Of a stretch of DNA of 64,000 nucleotides, positions 8,861 through 20,096 are shown in pieces (position 1 is the stretch's first letter; every line of letters starts with the position of its first letter). The position numbers and the translations under genes are program-made. The notes under the pieces were generated by a model. The model did no database searches. It saw nothing but the letters and a program-made list of their open reading frames with translations, and was not told the origin of the DNA. The DNA comes from Saccharopolyspora flava (GTDB taxonomy: Bacteria; Actinomycetota; Actinomycetes; Mycobacteriales; Pseudonocardiaceae), in NCBI RefSeq assembly GCF_900116135.1, contig NZ_FOZX01000004.1, positions 1 through 64,000 on the forward strand. The letters run 5' to 3'.

Positions 8861-9652
8861 CTAGGTCAGGCGGGTGGTGCGGACCGCGGTGGCTCCGCAG
8901 GCGATGCCCCAGGCGAGCAGGACGAGGATCGGCTGGGCTCCTGGGAGCGAGCTCTGGACCAGGACGGCGTCGAGGGCTTCGGCCAGTGCGCCGGAGGGCA
9001 GGAAGCCGGCGATGTCGGCCAGCGGGCCCGGCAGGTCGGAGGCGGGCAGGGCGAGGCCGCCCGCGAGCAGCAGGGCGAACCAGATCGCGTTGGCCAGCGC
9101 CAGGATGATCTCCGGTCGCAGCGCGCCGCCGACCAGGACTCCGGCGGCGCCGAACACCAGCGTGCCCAGCACCAGCAGGCCGATGCCGGGCAGCAGCCCG
9201 GACAGGGCCGGGGACCAGCCCAGGAACAGCGCCGTCACGCTCAGCACAACCGCTTGCAGTGCCACCACGAGCAGCGTCGCCAGCACGCGGCCGGAGATGA
9301 GCGTCCAGCGCGGCAGGGCGGTCGCCGACAGGCGCTTGAGGACGCCGTAGCGGCGGTCGAAACCGAGCGCGATGGCCTGACCGGTGAACGCCGTCGACAT
9401 CACCGCCAGCGCCAGGATGCGCGGCATCACCGAGTTCACCCGGGGCTCGGGCAGGTCGCCGATGTGCACGGTGCTCATGCCGATGAGCAGCGCGATCGGG
9501 ATGATCAGGGTCAGCAGCGCCTGCTCGCCGTGCCGGATGATCAGCAGCGTCTCGATGCGGGTCTGCGCGGCCAGCATCCGCAGCGCGCGGCCCCGCCCGG
9601 GAGCGGGGGAGAAGGTTCCGGCGGGGAACCGGTCACCGAGCTCGGCGGTCAC
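8861..9652 (-). CDS. ABC-2 type exporter permease
   Basis: About 263-residue membrane subunit of an ABC-2 exporter. After a polar N-terminus, six hydrophobic segments are visible, starting at QALLTLIIPIALLIGMS and ending near PILVLLAWGIACGATAV. GTG 9652 overlaps the TGA of the ATPase gene (GTGA), so the two are translationally coupled. The layout corresponds to the Rv1457c/Rv1458c pair of mycobacteria. The substrate is unknown; adjacency to mptB raises export of an envelope lipid or glycan, but drug-type exporters share the same architecture. Confidence 0.87.
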   Translation of the reverse strand: MTAELGDRFPAGTFSPAPGRGRALRMLAAQTRIETLLIIRHGEQALLTLIIPIALLIGMSTVHIGDLPEPRVNSVMPRILALAVMSTAFTGQAIALGFDRRYGVLKRLSATALPRWTLISGRVLATLLVVALQAVVLSVTALFLGWSPALSGLLPGIGLLVLGTLVFGAAGVLVGGALRPEIILALANAIWFALLLAGGLALPASDLPGPLADIAGFLPSGALAEALDAVLVQSSLPGAQPILVLLAWGIACGATAVRTTRLT

Positions 9653-10581
9653 GATCGCAGCTCCCGTCCGGTCAGGTCGAGGAAGACGTCCTCCAGGCTG
9701 CGGCGGGTCACCCGCAGCTCCTGGGCCAGCACGCTGTGCTGGGCGCACCAGGCGGTCACCGTGGAGACCACCTGCGGGTTGATCTCGCCGCGCACCACGT
9801 AGTCGCCGGGGCGCAGCTCGTCGGCCGTGTAGCCCTCGGGCAGCGCGGCCAGCAGCAGGTCGAGGTCGAGGCCGGTCTGCGAGCGGAAGCGGAGCTCCTG
9901 CTTGCCGTCGGCGGGGGCGGTGAGCTCCTCGGCGGTGCCGTCGGCGACCGCGCGGCCGTGGTCGACGATGACGACCCGGTCGGCCAGCGCCTCGGCCTCG
10001 TCCATCAGGTGGGTGGTCAGCAGCACGCTCACGCCGTCGCGGCGCAGCGCGGCGACCAGCTCCCACACCAGGCGGCGGGCCTGCGGGTCGAGGCCGGCGG
10101 TGGGTTCGTCGAGGAACACCAGCTCGGGGCGGCCGATAAGGGCGCAGGCCAGCGACAGCCGCTGCTGCTGGCCCCCGGAGAGCCGCTTGTAGGAGGTCCG
10201 GCGCACCGATTCCAGCCCGAGCATCTCCAGCAGCCAGGCCGGGTCGAGCGGGTTGGCGGTGCAGGCGGCGACGAGGTGCAGCATCTCCTCGGTGCGCACG
10301 CCCGGGTAGGCGCCGCCGCCTTGCGGCATGACGCCGATGCGGGGGCGCAGCTGCTCGCCCTGGGTGTGCGGGTCGAGGCCCAGGACGCGGACCTCGCCGC
10401 GGTCGGGGCGCTGGAAGCCCTCGCAGATCTCCACGGTGGTGGTCTTGCCCGCGCCGTTGGGGCCCAGCAGCGCCAGCACGCTGCCGCGCGGCACGCTCAG
10501 GTCGAGCCCGGCGACCGCGGTGGTGTCCCCGAAGCGCTTCTCCAGCCCGCGCAGCAGGACGGCCGGACTCTCGTTGCTCAC
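9649..10581 (-). CDS. ABC exporter ATP-binding subunit
   Basis: 310-residue ATPase partner of the permease encoded directly downstream. Walker A GPNGAGKTTT, Q-loop VMPQGGGAYPG, signature LSGGQQQRL, Walker B LVFLDEPTAGLDPQ and switch His TTHLMDEAE are all intact. The C-terminal DrrA-like extension ends RRSLEDVFLDLTGREL. GTG 10581 is the start; longer readings upstream have no support. It is 11 bp downstream of the mptB stop, so mptB, ATPase and permease probably share a transcript, possibly with the SCO6745-like gene. Confidence 0.92.
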   Translation of the reverse strand: MSNESPAVLLRGLEKRFGDTTAVAGLDLSVPRGSVLALLGPNGAGKTTTVEICEGFQRPDRGEVRVLGLDPHTQGEQLRPRIGVMPQGGGAYPGVRTEEMLHLVAACTANPLDPAWLLEMLGLESVRRTSYKRLSGGQQQRLSLACALIGRPELVFLDEPTAGLDPQARRLVWELVAALRRDGVSVLLTTHLMDEAEALADRVVIVDHGRAVADGTAEELTAPADGKQELRFRSQTGLDLDLLLAALPEGYTADELRPGDYVVRGEINPQVVSTVTAWCAQHSVLAQELRVTRRSLEDVFLDLTGRELRS

Positions 10582-10592
10582 GGATTCACAGC

Positions 10593-12170
10593 CTATTGCT
10601 TGACCTGGCGCACTCGGCCGAGGGTGGGCCGGATGGCGGGCATCCGGTGCCTCACCAGCGTCACCGTGATCGCGAACGCGACGATCGCGGCGATCACGGC
10701 GAGCGGGATCTGGTACGCGCGCAGCACGAATCCGGCACCGGTGGGCGGGATGAGCAGCGACACGGCGGCGCAGATCGCGGTGGCGGTGTGGCGGAAGCGG
10801 GAGTTGTTGGTCGACAGCGCCAGCGGCGCCACCGACCACAGCAGGTACCAGGGCCACAGCACGGGCACGGCCAGCGCGAGGGTGAGGTAGGTGGCGCCCA
10901 TCGCGACCAGCGGCTGGATGCGGCCGCGGAAGGACAGCCACAGCATCCACAGGCACACCGCGGCCACGATCACGTAGCCGATGAGCTTGGTGATGACCAG
11001 CATCGCGTCGGTCTGGTTGCCCAGGCCCAGCAGCGTGGAGATGCCGCCGCCGGTCATGCCGAACGCGGTCAGCGGGGCCATGAACGTCTTGACCCGGTTG
11101 GGCACGTCGAAGGTGTCGATCCAGCCCAGGCCCCAGCCGCTGCCGACGGTGATCACCGTCATGGTGGCCAGGAACACGGCGCCGAGCAGTGCTCCGACGC
11201 GGAACAGCTCGCGCCAGCGGCCGCCGCGGATCACCACCAGGCAGATGCCGAAGAAGCCGAGCGCGATCCAGCCGGGCGGTTTGATGGCTCCGGCGATGGT
11301 GAGCAGCACGCCGGCGGCGATGGTGCCGGGCGCGCTCTGGTGGCGCAGGCCGAGCTCGATGGCGGTGAGCATGATGCCGACCATCAGGGCCTCGTTGTGC
11401 ATGCCGCTGATGACGTGGAACAGCACGATCGGGTTGGCGACGCTGAGCCACAGGGCGGCGGCCGGGTGCACGCCGCAGCGGCGGGCGAGCTTGGGGATGG
11501 CCCAGATCGCCAGGGCCAGGCCGCAGAGCATGACCACGCGCCAGATCAGCACGCCGCCGATCACGTTGTCGCCGATGACGCGGGAGATGAGCTGGCCGAA
11601 CATCAGGAACAGCGGCCCGTAGGGCGACGGGGTGTCGCGCCAGATGTTGGGCACGTTGCTGGTGAAGGGGTGGTCGACGCCCAGGCCGATGAGCGGGCTG
11701 ACCACGTAGGGGTTGAAGCCGCGCGCGGCGACCTCGCTCTGCGCGAGGTAGCTGTACATGTCGGTGCTGAACAGCGGTGGGCACAGGGCCAGCGGCAGGC
11801 CCCACATGGCGGCGGTGCGGGCGAGCTGGCCGACGCCGAGGACGCGTTCGCGGCCGGGTCTGCAGAGCAGGCCGAGCCACAGCCAGGCGGCGACGATCAT
11901 GAGCATGCCGAGCCAGCAGATCGCCATCGCCACGGTGGGCATCCGGCTGAGCAGGCCGAGGAAGCGGGCGCCGTAGATGGGGTTGATCACCGGGTTGGCG
12001 CCGGCGCCGAACGCCCCGGCGGCCAGGATCAGGGATCCGGTGGTGCCGAAGCGGCGGATGTGGTCGAGCTGCCTCCGTTCGGCGTGATCGAGCGGCTCCG
12101 TGCTGGTCCGCTCGGGTGCCTCCGACCCGGGGAGCAGCATCGTCTGGTCCGTCGTTTCGCCTGCAGCCAC
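10593..12170 (-). CDS. mptB: Polyprenol-phosphomannose-dependent alpha-1,6-mannosyltransferase
   Basis: 525-residue GT-C glycosyltransferase with more than ten membrane segments. In Corynebacteriales MptB builds the early alpha-1,6-mannan core of lipomannan from polyprenyl-phosphomannose on the outer face of the membrane. The first large loop carries acidic residues near FSTDMYSYLAQSEVAARG (the Asp typical of GT-C active sites) and GFNPYVV. A second conserved loop reads DTPSPYGPLFLMF. The gene is divergent from sufR, exactly as Rv1459c/Rv1460 in M. tuberculosis, which strengthens the MptB assignment over other GT-C mannosyltransferases. GTG 12170 is the longest supported start. Confidence 0.87.
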   Translation of the reverse strand: MAAGETTDQTMLLPGSEAPERTSTEPLDHAERRQLDHIRRFGTTGSLILAAGAFGAGANPVINPIYGARFLGLLSRMPTVAMAICWLGMLMIVAAWLWLGLLCRPGRERVLGVGQLARTAAMWGLPLALCPPLFSTDMYSYLAQSEVAARGFNPYVVSPLIGLGVDHPFTSNVPNIWRDTPSPYGPLFLMFGQLISRVIGDNVIGGVLIWRVVMLCGLALAIWAIPKLARRCGVHPAAALWLSVANPIVLFHVISGMHNEALMVGIMLTAIELGLRHQSAPGTIAAGVLLTIAGAIKPPGWIALGFFGICLVVIRGGRWRELFRVGALLGAVFLATMTVITVGSGWGLGWIDTFDVPNRVKTFMAPLTAFGMTGGGISTLLGLGNQTDAMLVITKLIGYVIVAAVCLWMLWLSFRGRIQPLVAMGATYLTLALAVPVLWPWYLLWSVAPLALSTNNSRFRHTATAICAAVSLLIPPTGAGFVLRAYQIPLAVIAAIVAFAITVTLVRHRMPAIRPTLGRVRQVKQ

Positions 12171-12189
12171 GGCTTCGCAGCGTAATGGG

Positions 12190-12260
12190 GTGAGTCAGAT
12201 CACGTGTCCGCCCCGTGCCCCTGGTGCGTGCGATCGAAATAGGTAACATTCGTGTTGTGA
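12190..12260 (+). promoter_or_regulatory. Candidate sufR/mptB control region with two dyads
   Basis: In the 86-bp divergent gap, GTGAgtcagaTCAC (12190-12203) is an inverted repeat. ACATTcgtgtTGTGA (12246-12260) overlaps the sufR GTG start and closely resembles the ACACT-N5-TGTGA pattern I recall for mycobacterial SufR. A site at the start codon would give direct autorepression of the whole suf operon. The match is by eye only. Confidence 0.4.
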
Positions 12261-13074
12261 AAAAGGTCGGGACGTCGCAGCCGACCGCAGCCGCCACCGA
12301 GACGGGCCCTGCGGGCCAGTCCGGCACGGCTGCGCAAGGCGACGGCCGGACCCGTCACACGGTTGCGCGGTTGCTGCTGGAACGGGGGCCGATCACCGCT
12401 GCTGCGGTGGCCGACGAACTCGGGGTCAGTCCCACCGCGGTGCGCCGGCACCTGGACGTGCTGGTCGCCGAGGGCGAGGCCTACACCCGGGAGTCCTCTC
12501 CGCGCGGCCGTCGGGGCCGCGGCCGGCCCGCCAAGCTCTACCTGCTCACCGAGTCGGGCAGAGCGAGGTTCGGTCACGCCTACGACGACCTCGCGGTGGC
12601 GGCGCTGCGGTTCATCGCCGAACACGAAGGGGAACAGGCGGTGCGCGAGTTCGCCGAACGGAGGATGGCCGCTCTGGTGGCCAACCACCGGGACGCGCTC
12701 GTGGCCGCTCGGACCCCGGCCGAGCGCGCGGAGGTACTCGCCGACGCGCTCTCCCGGGAGGGCTACGCTGCCTCGGCGCGCAGCGTCGGAAGCGGCGAGC
12801 AGCTCTGCCAACACCACTGCCCGGTGGCGCACGTCGCTGCGGACTTCCCGCAGCTGTGCGAAGCCGAGACGGCGGCGTTCGCCGAAGTCCTCGGCACCCA
12901 CGTGCAGCGGCTGGCCACGATCGCGAACGGTGATGCGGCCTGCACCACGCACGTACCAACCGCGCGGTTGACGGATCCGGATCAGCACGATCCGGAGTCC
13001 GAACAGACCTCTGCCGGTTCGGTCCCGAAGGACCGGCAGAACACCGCCCCGATTCCTGCTGGAGGGGAGTCCGT

Positions 13075-13078
<4 letters not shown>
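12257..13078 (+). CDS. sufR: Fe-S-sensing repressor of the suf operon
   Basis: 273-residue ArsR/DeoR-like winged-helix regulator that represses suf genes when it carries an Fe-S cluster. The N-terminal HTH is [19 protein letters not shown] (about residues 50-68), and the wing includes [14 protein letters not shown]. The C-terminal sensor has [21 protein letters not shown], the Cys arrangement that ligates the cluster in SufR; a further Cys (ACTTH) follows. GTG 12257 is chosen; an upstream in-frame start at 12215 would run through the likely promoter. Its stop overlaps the sufB ATG (ATGA), so regulator and biogenesis genes are coupled. Confidence 0.92.
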
Positions 13079-14532
<1,454 letters not shown>

Positions 14533-14534
14533 CG

Positions 14535-15719
14535 ATGAGCACCACCGAAACCGACGCCCAGCAGCAGCACGGGCTGACCGAGCACTCCCACGGGGGGCCT
14601 GTCGTTCCGCAGGCCTCCCGCGGGGAGCGCTTCCGCTCCTACGACGTCGAGGCCTTCGAGGTCCCCGGCGGTCGTGAGGAGGACTGGCGGTTCACCCCGA
14701 TGAAGCGCCTGAAGGGCCTGCACGACGGCACCGCGACCGCGACCGGCAGCATCAAGGTCCAGGTCACCGGTGAGGCCACCGTGGAGACCGTGGGTCGCGA
14801 CGACGCGCGCATCGGCAAGGGCGGCGTGCCCGCCGACCGCGTCGCCGCCCAGGCGTGGAGCTCGTTCACCGAGGCCACCGTGGTCACCGTGCCCAAGGAG
14901 ACCAAGCCCGCCGGGCCGATCACCGTCACCATCGACGGCCCCGGCGCGGACCAGGTCGCCTTCGGCCACGTGCAGATCCACGCGGAGCAGTTCGCCGAGG
15001 CCGTCGTGGTCCTCGACTACCGCGGCTCCGGCACCATCGGCGACAACGTCGAGTTCGTCGTCGCCGACGGCGCCCAGCTGCGGGTCGTGTCCATCCACGA
15101 CTTCGCCGACGACGCCACGCAGGTCAGCTCCGAGCACGCGACCCTCGGCCGCGACTCGGTGTTCCGCCACTTCGCCGTCACCCTCGGCGGCGACCTGGTG
15201 CGGGTGAACACCACGGTCAACTACGCGGACAAGGGCGGCGACGCCGAGCTGCTCGGCCTCTACTTCGCCGACGCCGGCCAGCACCTCGAGCACCGGATGC
15301 TGGTCGACCACAACGTGCCCAACTGCCGCAGCAACGTCCTGTACAAGGGCGCGCTGCAGGGCGACTCGGCCCACTCGGTGTGGATCGGCGACGTGCTGAT
15401 CCAGGCCGCGGCCGAGGGCACCGACACCTACGAGCTCAACCGCAACCTGGTGCTGACCGAAGGTGCGCGGGCCGACTCGGTCCCGAACCTGGAGATCGAG
15501 ACCGGCGAGATCGAGGGAGCCGGCCACGCCAGCGCCACCGGCCGGTTCGACGACGAGCAGCTGTTCTACCTGCAGGCCCGCGGCATCCCGCAGGACCAGG
15601 CCCGGCGCCTGGTCGTGCGCGGCTTCTTCGGCGAGCTGCTGCAGAAGATCAACGTCCCCGAGGTGCGCGAGCGCCTGGAGGCCGAGATCGAGGAAGAGCT
15701 CGCCGTCGTCGGCGCCTGA
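14535..15719 (+). CDS. sufD: Fe-S assembly subunit SufD
   Basis: 394-residue SufB paralogue that pairs with it in the SufBC2D scaffold. An N-terminal region precedes a beta-helix core; the C-terminal portion has DHNVPNCRSNVLYKGALQG with the conserved His and Cys positions, NRNLVLTEGARADSVPNLEI, and the SufC-binding helix LQARGIPQDQARRLVVRGF. ATG 14535 lies two bases after the sufB stop. A 54-bp gap with its own ribosome site then separates it from sufC. Length and motifs are normal for the family. Confidence 0.96.
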   Translation: MSTTETDAQQQHGLTEHSHGGPVVPQASRGERFRSYDVEAFEVPGGREEDWRFTPMKRLKGLHDGTATATGSIKVQVTGEATVETVGRDDARIGKGGVPADRVAAQAWSSFTEATVVTVPKETKPAGPITVTIDGPGADQVAFGHVQIHAEQFAEAVVVLDYRGSGTIGDNVEFVVADGAQLRVVSIHDFADDATQVSSEHATLGRDSVFRHFAVTLGGDLVRVNTTVNYADKGGDAELLGLYFADAGQHLEHRMLVDHNVPNCRSNVLYKGALQGDSAHSVWIGDVLIQAAAEGTDTYELNRNLVLTEGARADSVPNLEIETGEIEGAGHASATGRFDDEQLFYLQARGIPQDQARRLVVRGFFGELLQKINVPEVRERLEAEIEEELAVVGA

Positions 15720-15773
15720 CGCCACGTCGATTCCCAGACTTTCGGTACCACCACACCAGGAGAACGAGAAGAA

Positions 15774-17842
<2,069 letters not shown>

Positions 17843-17862
17843 ACCGCCGAGGACTGGCGCAC

Positions 17863-18303
17863 ATGCAGCTTGAGCAGATGTACCAGGAGATCATCCTGGA
17901 CCACTACCGCAATCCGCACCGGCACGGACTGCGGGAGCCGTTCGACGCCGAGTCCTTCCAGGTCAACCCGACCTGCGGGGACGAGGTGACGCTGCGGGTC
18001 CGGTTGACCGGCGAGGGCGAGAGCGCCAAGGTCGAGGACGTCTCGTACGCGGGGCAGGGGTGCTCGATCAGCCAGGCGGCGGTGTCGGTGCTGACCGACC
18101 TCGTCGTCGGCAAGCCGCTCAAGGAGGCCCTCGAGACCGAGGCCGCGTTCAGCGAGCTGATGCACGGCCGCGGCAAGGTCGAGCCCGACGAGGACGTGCT
18201 CGAGGACGCCATCGCCTTCGCGGGCGTGGCCAAGTACCCGATGCGGGTCAAGTGCGCGCTGCTGGGCTGGATGGCGTTCAAGGACGCCGTCTCCCGCGCG
18301 TGA
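17863..18303 (+). CDS. sufU: Zinc-dependent sulfurtransferase SufU
   Basis: 146-residue IscU-like protein. In Gram-positive bacteria SufU is a zinc-dependent sulfurtransferase that accepts persulfide from SufS and feeds SufB. Conserved ligand positions are visible: PTCGDEV, GQGCSISQ and VKCALLGWMAF, with Asp of CGD. The extended region between the second and third Cys (residues about 67-125) is the SufU-type insertion absent from IscU. ATG 17863 is preceded by a modest purine tract. It is within the suf operon, directly after its partner SufS. Confidence 0.95.
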   Translation: MQLEQMYQEIILDHYRNPHRHGLREPFDAESFQVNPTCGDEVTLRVRLTGEGESAKVEDVSYAGQGCSISQAAVSVLTDLVVGKPLKEALETEAAFSELMHGRGKVEPDEDVLEDAIAFAGVAKYPMRVKCALLGWMAFKDAVSRA

Positions 18304-18334
18304 GCCCGGTGCCAACAGACTTTCAGGAGGCAAA

Positions 18335-18736
18335 GTGAGCGACGAGACCCAGGTGCAGGACGAGGCGCGCACTGCCGACGCCCTGCCCGAGCAGGCCGCC
18401 CCGGCCGCCGAGGTCGCCAAGGTCGAGGACGTCGAGGAAGCCCTCCGCGACGTCGTCGACCCGGAGCTGGGCATCAACGTGGTGGACCTCGGTCTGGTCT
18501 ACGACGTGCGGGTGGAGCAGGACAACTCCGCCACCGTGGACATGACGCTGACCTCGGCGGCCTGCCCGCTGACCGACGTCATCGAGGACCAGGCCCGCTC
18601 CGCCCTCACCGGCGGCCCGGGCGGCGGTGTCGTCTCCGACTTCCGGATCAACTGGGTCTGGATGCCCCCGTGGGGCCCGGAGAAGATCACCGAAGAGGGC
18701 CGCGAGCAGCTCCGCGCCCTCGGCTTCACCGTCTGA
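18335..18736 (+). CDS. sufT: SufT-like DUF59 Fe-S maturation factor
   Basis: 133-residue MIP18/DUF59 protein (PaaD-like), the last gene of the suf operon and equivalent in position to Rv1466. DUF59 proteins assist maturation of specific Fe-S proteins. The N-terminal 30 residues are acidic and Ala-rich; the domain follows with EALRDVVDPELGINVVDLG and TLTSAACPLTD, which carries the conserved Cys. The GTG 18335 start has AGGAGG nearby. Just after the stop comes a perfect-stem terminator. The symbol is by family and context, not by a tested function. Confidence 0.88.
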   Translation: MSDETQVQDEARTADALPEQAAPAAEVAKVEDVEEALRDVVDPELGINVVDLGLVYDVRVEQDNSATVDMTLTSAACPLTDVIEDQARSALTGGPGGGVVSDFRINWVWMPPWGPEKITEEGREQLRALGFTV

Positions 18737-18746
18737 GAACGCGCAC

Positions 18747-18788
18747 GAAGACCCCCTGATCCGCGAATGCGCGGGTCAGGGGGTCTTC
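18747..18788. terminator. Bidirectional terminator closing the suf operon
   Basis: A perfect 13-bp stem: GAAGACCCCCTGA (18747-18759) pairs with TCAGGGGGTCTTC (18776-18788) around a 16-nt loop. It lies 10 bp after the sufT stop and about 50 bp from the stop of the convergent merR-type gene, so it can serve both strands. Confidence 0.9.
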
Positions 18789-18838
18789 TGCTGGTGCTCC
18801 GGCAGGACGAGAACGGGCTTTCGGCGGCTGCCGCTTCC

Positions 18839-19198
18839 TCATCGAGGAGTGCCGTCGGCCGCCGACGTCATGGTGTCCACGAGGGCGTCGAGCCTGGCAG
18901 CCGCCTCGGTCAGCTGCTCGAGCCGTCGCGCGATGCGCTCGCGCTGCCCGCGCACCTCGTCGATCATCCCGGCGCTGACGTGGCCCGTCGACTCGCAGCG
19001 CAACAGCAGCGCGATGGAGCTGCTGGGCAAACCCGCCGAGTAGAGGCACTGGATCAGCCGCACCCGGTCCGGGGCGTCCGCGGTGTAGACGCGCTGCCCC
19101 GTCGCCGTGCGGTCGGCCGCGAGCAGCCGCTGCTCCTCGTAGTAGCGCAGCGATCGGACGCTCACACCCGTGACGCGGGAGAGTTCTCCGATCTTCAT
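18839..19198 (-). CDS. MerR-family transcriptional regulator
   Basis: 119-residue MerR regulator. The N-terminal winged helix starts MKIGELSRVTGVSVRSLRYY and continues with QRVYTADAPDRVRLIQ. It is followed by a dimerisation coiled coil (RGQRERIARRLEQLTEAAARL) and a very short C-terminus. No metal-binding Cys cluster is seen (a single Cys in LLLRCES), so an organic or redox signal is more likely than metal. ATG 19198 is preferred; a start 30 bases further upstream would overlap the -35 of the divergent SDR promoter. It probably controls that SDR gene through the dyad at 19223-19240. Confidence 0.9.
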   Translation of the reverse strand: MKIGELSRVTGVSVRSLRYYEEQRLLAADRTATGQRVYTADAPDRVRLIQCLYSAGLPSSSIALLLRCESTGHVSAGMIDEVRGQRERIARRLEQLTEAAARLDALVDTMTSAADGTPR

Positions 19199-19217
19199 CT
19201 CCGATCCCTTCGATGAC

Positions 19218-19249
19218 TTGACCCTCACATGGATGTGAGGTCCTACGTT
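19218..19249 (+). promoter_or_regulatory. MerR-type promoter of the SDR gene
   Basis: TTGACC (19218-19223) and TACGTT (19244-19249) are -35/-10 like hexamers with an over-long 19-20 bp spacer, the hallmark of MerR-activated promoters. The dyad CCTCACATggATGTGAGG (19223-19240; perfect 8-bp arms) lies between them and is the likely regulator site. Confidence 0.72.
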
Positions 19250-19296
19250 CGGCGGAGCCTCGCAGGTGGCGAGGCGAACCGACGAGAGGGCACTCG

Positions 19297-20013
19297 ATGA
19301 GAGTCAGCGGGCAGACCGTCTTCGTGACCGGGGCGAACCGGGGTATCGGGCGCGCATTCGTCTCGGGGTTCCTCGCCCGGGGAGCCGACCGAGTCTACGC
19401 CGGTGTGCGTGATCCGCTGTCGGTCGACGCCGAGCTGAGCCGGGACCCGCGCGTGGAGGTCGTGCGGCTGGACGTCACTGATCGCGGTGGGATCACCGCG
19501 GCCGCGGACGCGGCCGGCGACACCACCGTCCTGGTCAACAACGCCGGTGCCGTGGTGTTCGAGTCCTTGCTGACGGGGTCCCCCGAGTCCGCGCGGCGAC
19601 TGTTCGACACGAACGTGTTCGGACCGTGGGAGCTCACCCGCGCCTTCGCACCGGGGCTCCGCGCATCGCACGGCGCCGTCATCAACGTGCTCTCGGCCAT
19701 CGCGTGGTTCTCACCGCCGCAGAACGGTGCCTACGCGGCGACGAAATCGGCTGCGTGGAGCCTGACCAACGGACTGCGATCCGAACTCGCTCCGTCCGGC
19801 GTCTCGGTGCAGGGCCTGCACTTCGGTGCTGTCGACACCGACTTCTCCGCCGGGGTCGACATCCCGAAGATCGCGCCGGAGGACGTCGTGCGCGCCTCGC
19901 TCGACGGGTTGGAGGCGGGCGCGGACGAGGTGCTCGTCGACGCCGAGAGTCGGGCCGCGAAGGCCGCGCTGACGGGCGAGCCCAACGGCTACCTCCGGGC
20001 GATGCAGGGCTGA
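19297..20013 (+). CDS. SDR-family oxidoreductase
   Basis: 238-residue classical short-chain dehydrogenase. NAD(P) motif TGANRGIG (about residues 11-18), LVNNAGAV, catalytic Ser in LSAIAWFSP and YAATK provide the complete active site. The Arg after the glycine motif and VRD near residue 39 suggest NADP(H) preference. ATG 19297 has GAGAGGG upstream. The divergent MerR regulator and the MerR-type promoter suggest inducible expression, perhaps for detoxifying a reactive carbonyl; the substrate is not predictable. A perfect-stem terminator follows. Confidence 0.9.
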   Translation: MRVSGQTVFVTGANRGIGRAFVSGFLARGADRVYAGVRDPLSVDAELSRDPRVEVVRLDVTDRGGITAAADAAGDTTVLVNNAGAVVFESLLTGSPESARRLFDTNVFGPWELTRAFAPGLRASHGAVINVLSAIAWFSPPQNGAYAATKSAAWSLTNGLRSELAPSGVSVQGLHFGAVDTDFSAGVDIPKIAPEDVVRASLDGLEAGADEVLVDAESRAAKAALTGEPNGYLRAMQG

Positions 20014-20052
20014 ACGCGTCAGCGGGATGCGCCGCCACGACGTCTGAACGGC

Positions 20053-20091
20053 GAAGAGCCCCCGGTCCCAGAAGGGAACCGGGGGCTCTTC
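20053..20091. terminator. Bidirectional terminator between SDR and EAL-GGDEF genes
   Basis: A perfect 14-bp stem: GAAGAGCCCCCGGT (20053-20066) with ACCGGGGGCTCTTC (20078-20091), and an 11-nt loop. The convergent EAL-CBS-GGDEF gene stops at 20097, six bases away, so the structure can terminate both genes. Confidence 0.9.
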
Positions 20092-20096
20092 GCTGT

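Noticed and set aside
9649..12327. Single 892-residue minus-strand frame covering mptB and the ABC ATPase
   Set aside because: Its N-terminal two thirds is a shadow frame of mptB; the ATPase proper starts at GTG 10581 with its own start context.
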